Assembly: GCA_002366775.1 (NCBI GenBank)
Contig: DFBW01000038.1
Coordinates: 503-7,428, forward strand
Direction of reading: 5' to 3'
Length of the DNA stretch: 6,926 nucleotides
DNA from: Roseovarius sp. UBA3070
Lineage (GTDB): Bacteria > Pseudomonadota > Alphaproteobacteria > Rhodobacterales > Rhodobacteraceae
Shown: one piece after another, positions 5,120-6,926 of the stretch
How the letters are laid out: every line of letters begins with the position of its first letter
Numbering within the stretch: position 1 is the first letter of the stretch
Notes under the pieces: model-generated
What the model was told of the DNA's origin: nothing
The model's database searches: none
Seen by the model: the letters and a program-made list of their open reading frames with translations, nothing else
Position numbers and translations under genes: made by a program

Positions 5120-6481
5120 TCAACGTCTATGGGTGATTTTCAGCCAAATCCCATCCTTACCGCGAACCGTTAAATGCGCCACAGGCATGGCTTCACGTCC
5201 TTTAACCGGTTCAAAGCGAAACCTGCGCACAAGCATGGCCAACAACAACGGCCCTTCGATCATCGCAAAACCTGCGCCCGTACACACCCGCGGGCCCGCA
5301 GAAAACGGCATATAGGCGTTGCGCATACAAGCACGGCCATTCTCGGTTCCGAACCGCGATGGATCAAAACCATCAGGATCATCCCACAGCCGTTCATGGC
5401 GATGCAGATGCCAGGGGCTGAGCACGATCTGGCTGCCTTTGGGCACGCGGCGATTGCGAAATTCTTCGGGGCACGCGGCCTCGCGGACCATCATCGGCAC
5501 AGGCGGATAAAGCCGAAGCGTTTCCCGGAACACATCACGGGTGATCGCCAGTTTGGACATAGTCTTGAACTCGGGTGTTTCGCCAAGGGCGGCGGCTTCT
5601 TCGGCCACGCGATCTTGCCACTCAGGATAGAGCGCCAGCAGATAGAATGCCCAGGCCAGGGCCGAGGCGCTGGTTTCATGCCCCGCCAAAAAGAAGATGG
5701 CGACCTGATCAACCATCTCTTCGGTGGTAAACCTCTCTGAGGTCTCAGGATCGGCAGTGGTCATGATCTTGGTGGCCAGATCATCAGGCGCGGTGTTGGC
5801 CTTTATCTCGGCCATGCGCTCGCGAGTCAGTTGAGTGATTAACTCTCGGATTACCCGTGCGGTGCGTTTGGTCTCGGACCTATGAAAGCGTGGCATCCAC
5901 CGTGGCAAAGGCAATAACGCGCCGAGGTTCAACACTGGCTGGGTGCGCTGATGTTCACGAAATTCCTCAAACACTTTGGTGGCGACCTCGTGCTGAATAG
6001 GAATTGAGAAAAGCGTGCGAAAGATCACATCGGCGGCGGCGTGGCTGGTTTCGGGCTCAATATCCAGCGGCGTGCCATCCGCAAGGTCAGACATACGCCG
6101 CACAGCCCCCTGCCCGGCCAGCACCATGGCGGGAAATACGTCGCGCAGCCGCCCGCCCTCAAACGCCGGATCAATGATGCGGCGCTGGCGTTTCCACACG
6201 TCGCCATTGGTCACAAAAACCGAGTTGCCCAACAAAGGTTTCAACCCTTCGCGCACCCTGTCTGATTTGGGAAAATCATCAGGGCGTTGTTTTAACACCA
6301 GATCCACCAATTCAGGTTGGTTGCACATGAACGAGCGAAAAAACGGCGTGCGGAACTCGGCCATCCAGGCACGATAAAGGCGTGCAGGTTGGGCCGATAG
6401 AATGTCCTGACGAAACAACTTCAGATACCGAAGGAAAGAGGCGCGCCCTTCCCGAGCCGGGGGTTTGGGGGGCAATGTCAT
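5120..6481 (-). CDS. Cytochrome P450 monooxygenase
   Basis: This 453-aa haem-thiolate monooxygenase has all core P450 motifs: the C-helix W-x-x-x-R (W96, R100), the I-helix oxygen-activation motif AGHETS (266-271), the K-helix E-x-x-R (E320, R323), the PERF-like DPSRF (373-377) and the haem loop FSAGPRVCTG (393-402) with ligand C400. It has no N-terminal membrane anchor, so it is probably cytosolic and needs separate electron-transfer partners, none of which are in this window. The AGHET-type I-helix is reminiscent of CYP102/CYP4-like fatty-acid hydroxylases, but substrate and CYP family cannot be assigned by eye. Its ATG overlaps the stop of the upstream gene in ATGA and no strong Shine-Dalgarno is seen, which points to translational coupling in an operon whose promoter lies right of the window. 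Confidence 0.96.
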   Translation of the reverse strand: MTLPPKPPAREGRASFLRYLKLFRQDILSAQPARLYRAWMAEFRTPFFRSFMCNQPELVDLVLKQRPDDFPKSDRVREGLKPLLGNSVFVTNGDVWKRQRRIIDPAFEGGRLRDVFPAMVLAGQGAVRRMSDLADGTPLDIEPETSHAAADVIFRTLFSIPIQHEVATKVFEEFREHQRTQPVLNLGALLPLPRWMPRFHRSETKRTARVIRELITQLTRERMAEIKANTAPDDLATKIMTTADPETSERFTTEEMVDQVAIFFLAGHETSASALAWAFYLLALYPEWQDRVAEEAAALGETPEFKTMSKLAITRDVFRETLRLYPPVPMMVREAACPEEFRNRRVPKGSQIVLSPWHLHRHERLWDDPDGFDPSRFGTENGRACMRNAYMPFSAGPRVCTGAGFAMIEGPLLLAMLVRRFRFEPVKGREAMPVAHLTVRGKDGIWLKITHRR

Positions 6482-6926
6482 GTGCGCATCCCAGTGAACT
6501 TGTTTACCGGGGTTTCGATCCGGCTGGGGGATGGGGGGCGATCTGCATAACGATCCCCCAATGTGATTGGCCCGGCGGTGATCTGAAAATAGTCGTAATC
6601 ACCCGGTTGGTCAAAAGCGCAGAGATACTGGAAGTGCAATCGAAAGAAGCGCCATCGCAAGGCCTTCCACCGCGCGGGGCTGAGGGTTTGGGTGAACGCC
6701 GCTGACATCACAAGTGGCCAGCGTTTGCCCGTAGGCGCAACACCGGACACCGCCACCGGATCACAAAGCGCAAAAGCACAGCCATCGCCGGGGGCGGTGA
6801 CGTCGATCCAGCTCAGCTCGTTACGTTGGGACAAATAGTGCAGATCCGCCCGCAGCCGATCAGCATGGCGCAGGAAAGACACCATTGGCACCACTTGGCC
6901 CAAGGTGAGGAAAGAGAGCTCGGGGC
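6478..6926 (-). CDS. 3' part of an uncharacterised gene, possibly alpha/beta-hydrolase-like
   Basis: The frame is open to the right edge, so only the C-terminal 148 or so residues are visible and the true start is outside the window. Visible blocks are LSFLTLGQVVPMVSFL, then RADLHYL, then WIDVTAPGDGCAFALCDPVA, then ALRWRFFRLHFQYLCAFD. The order (an LTLG strand, then W-x-D followed by an aspartate-proline segment) recalls the last third of some alpha/beta hydrolases, where the catalytic aspartate lies in such a region. The nucleophile elbow (G-x-S-x-G) would be upstream and unseen, so this is only a tentative reading. A TTG codon at 6901-6903 could be misread as a start; the open frame and the mid-domain sequence argue for a longer protein. 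It overlaps the P450 start by 4 nt, so the two are probably cotranslated and act in the same pathway. Confidence 0.7.
   Translation of the reverse strand, partial: PELSFLTLGQVVPMVSFLRHADRLRADLHYLSQRNELSWIDVTAPGDGCAFALCDPVAVSGVAPTGKRWPLVMSAAFTQTLSPARWKALRWRFFRLHFQYLCAFDQPGDYDYFQITAGPITLGDRYADRPPSPSRIETPVNKFTGMRT

Noticed and set aside
5174..5740. A 188-codon + strand open frame opposite the P450
   Set aside because: His/Arg/Gly-rich with no domain; it is antisense to the fully motif-supported P450.

Overview
The window reads as a stretch of an alphaproteobacterial chromosome, most likely from the Rhodobacterales (Roseobacter-type). The lineage call rests on four things seen together: a circularly permuted two-piece tmRNA gene, an alphaproteobacterial SspB-type ClpXP adaptor, a fumC gene followed by a DUF4169 gene and a ribbon-helix-helix gene, and generally GC-rich codon use. 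The lineage is inferred from gene content, not from a marker-gene comparison.

Layout. Positions 47-78 hold an intrinsic terminator that probably serves a + strand gene ending left of the window and the DUF1304 membrane protein gene (86-451, - strand). A divergent intergenic region (452-556) leads into the tmRNA gene ssrA (about 557-885, + strand), a non-coding gene that an ORF list cannot show. Next on the + strand come a ChrA-type chromate/anion transporter (1087-2334), the adaptor gene sspB (2407-2898) and fumC (3027-4418). fumC is followed, with 1-nt and 4-nt overlaps, by a 58-aa DUF4169 gene (4418-4594) and a 72-aa ribbon-helix-helix gene (4591-4809). After 24 nt comes a 76-aa protein of unknown function (4834-5064). 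Two AT-rich inverted repeats (5067-5110) separate this + strand block from a converging - strand pair: a cytochrome P450 (5120-6481) and, overlapping its start by 4 nt, the 3' part of an upstream gene that runs off the right edge (6478-6926), tentatively alpha/beta-hydrolase-like.

How the parts relate. tmRNA adds a degradation tag (ANNNNAPVALAA) to stalled nascent proteins, and SspB delivers tagged proteins to ClpXP, so two parts of one quality-control pathway lie within 2.4 kb. fumC supplies a TCA-cycle enzyme, and its tightly coupled downstream small genes are probably cotranscribed with it. The P450 and its upstream partner look like one operon, perhaps acting on a lipid or other hydrophobic substrate, but the substrate cannot be read from the sequence.

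I see no mobile element, CRISPR array or defence system. The most interesting points are the permuted tmRNA with a tag lacking acidic residues, the ClpX-binding-like V-x-L-x-x-F-R-K motif shared by the SspB C-terminus and the DUF4169 N-terminus, and the unassigned small and partial genes.
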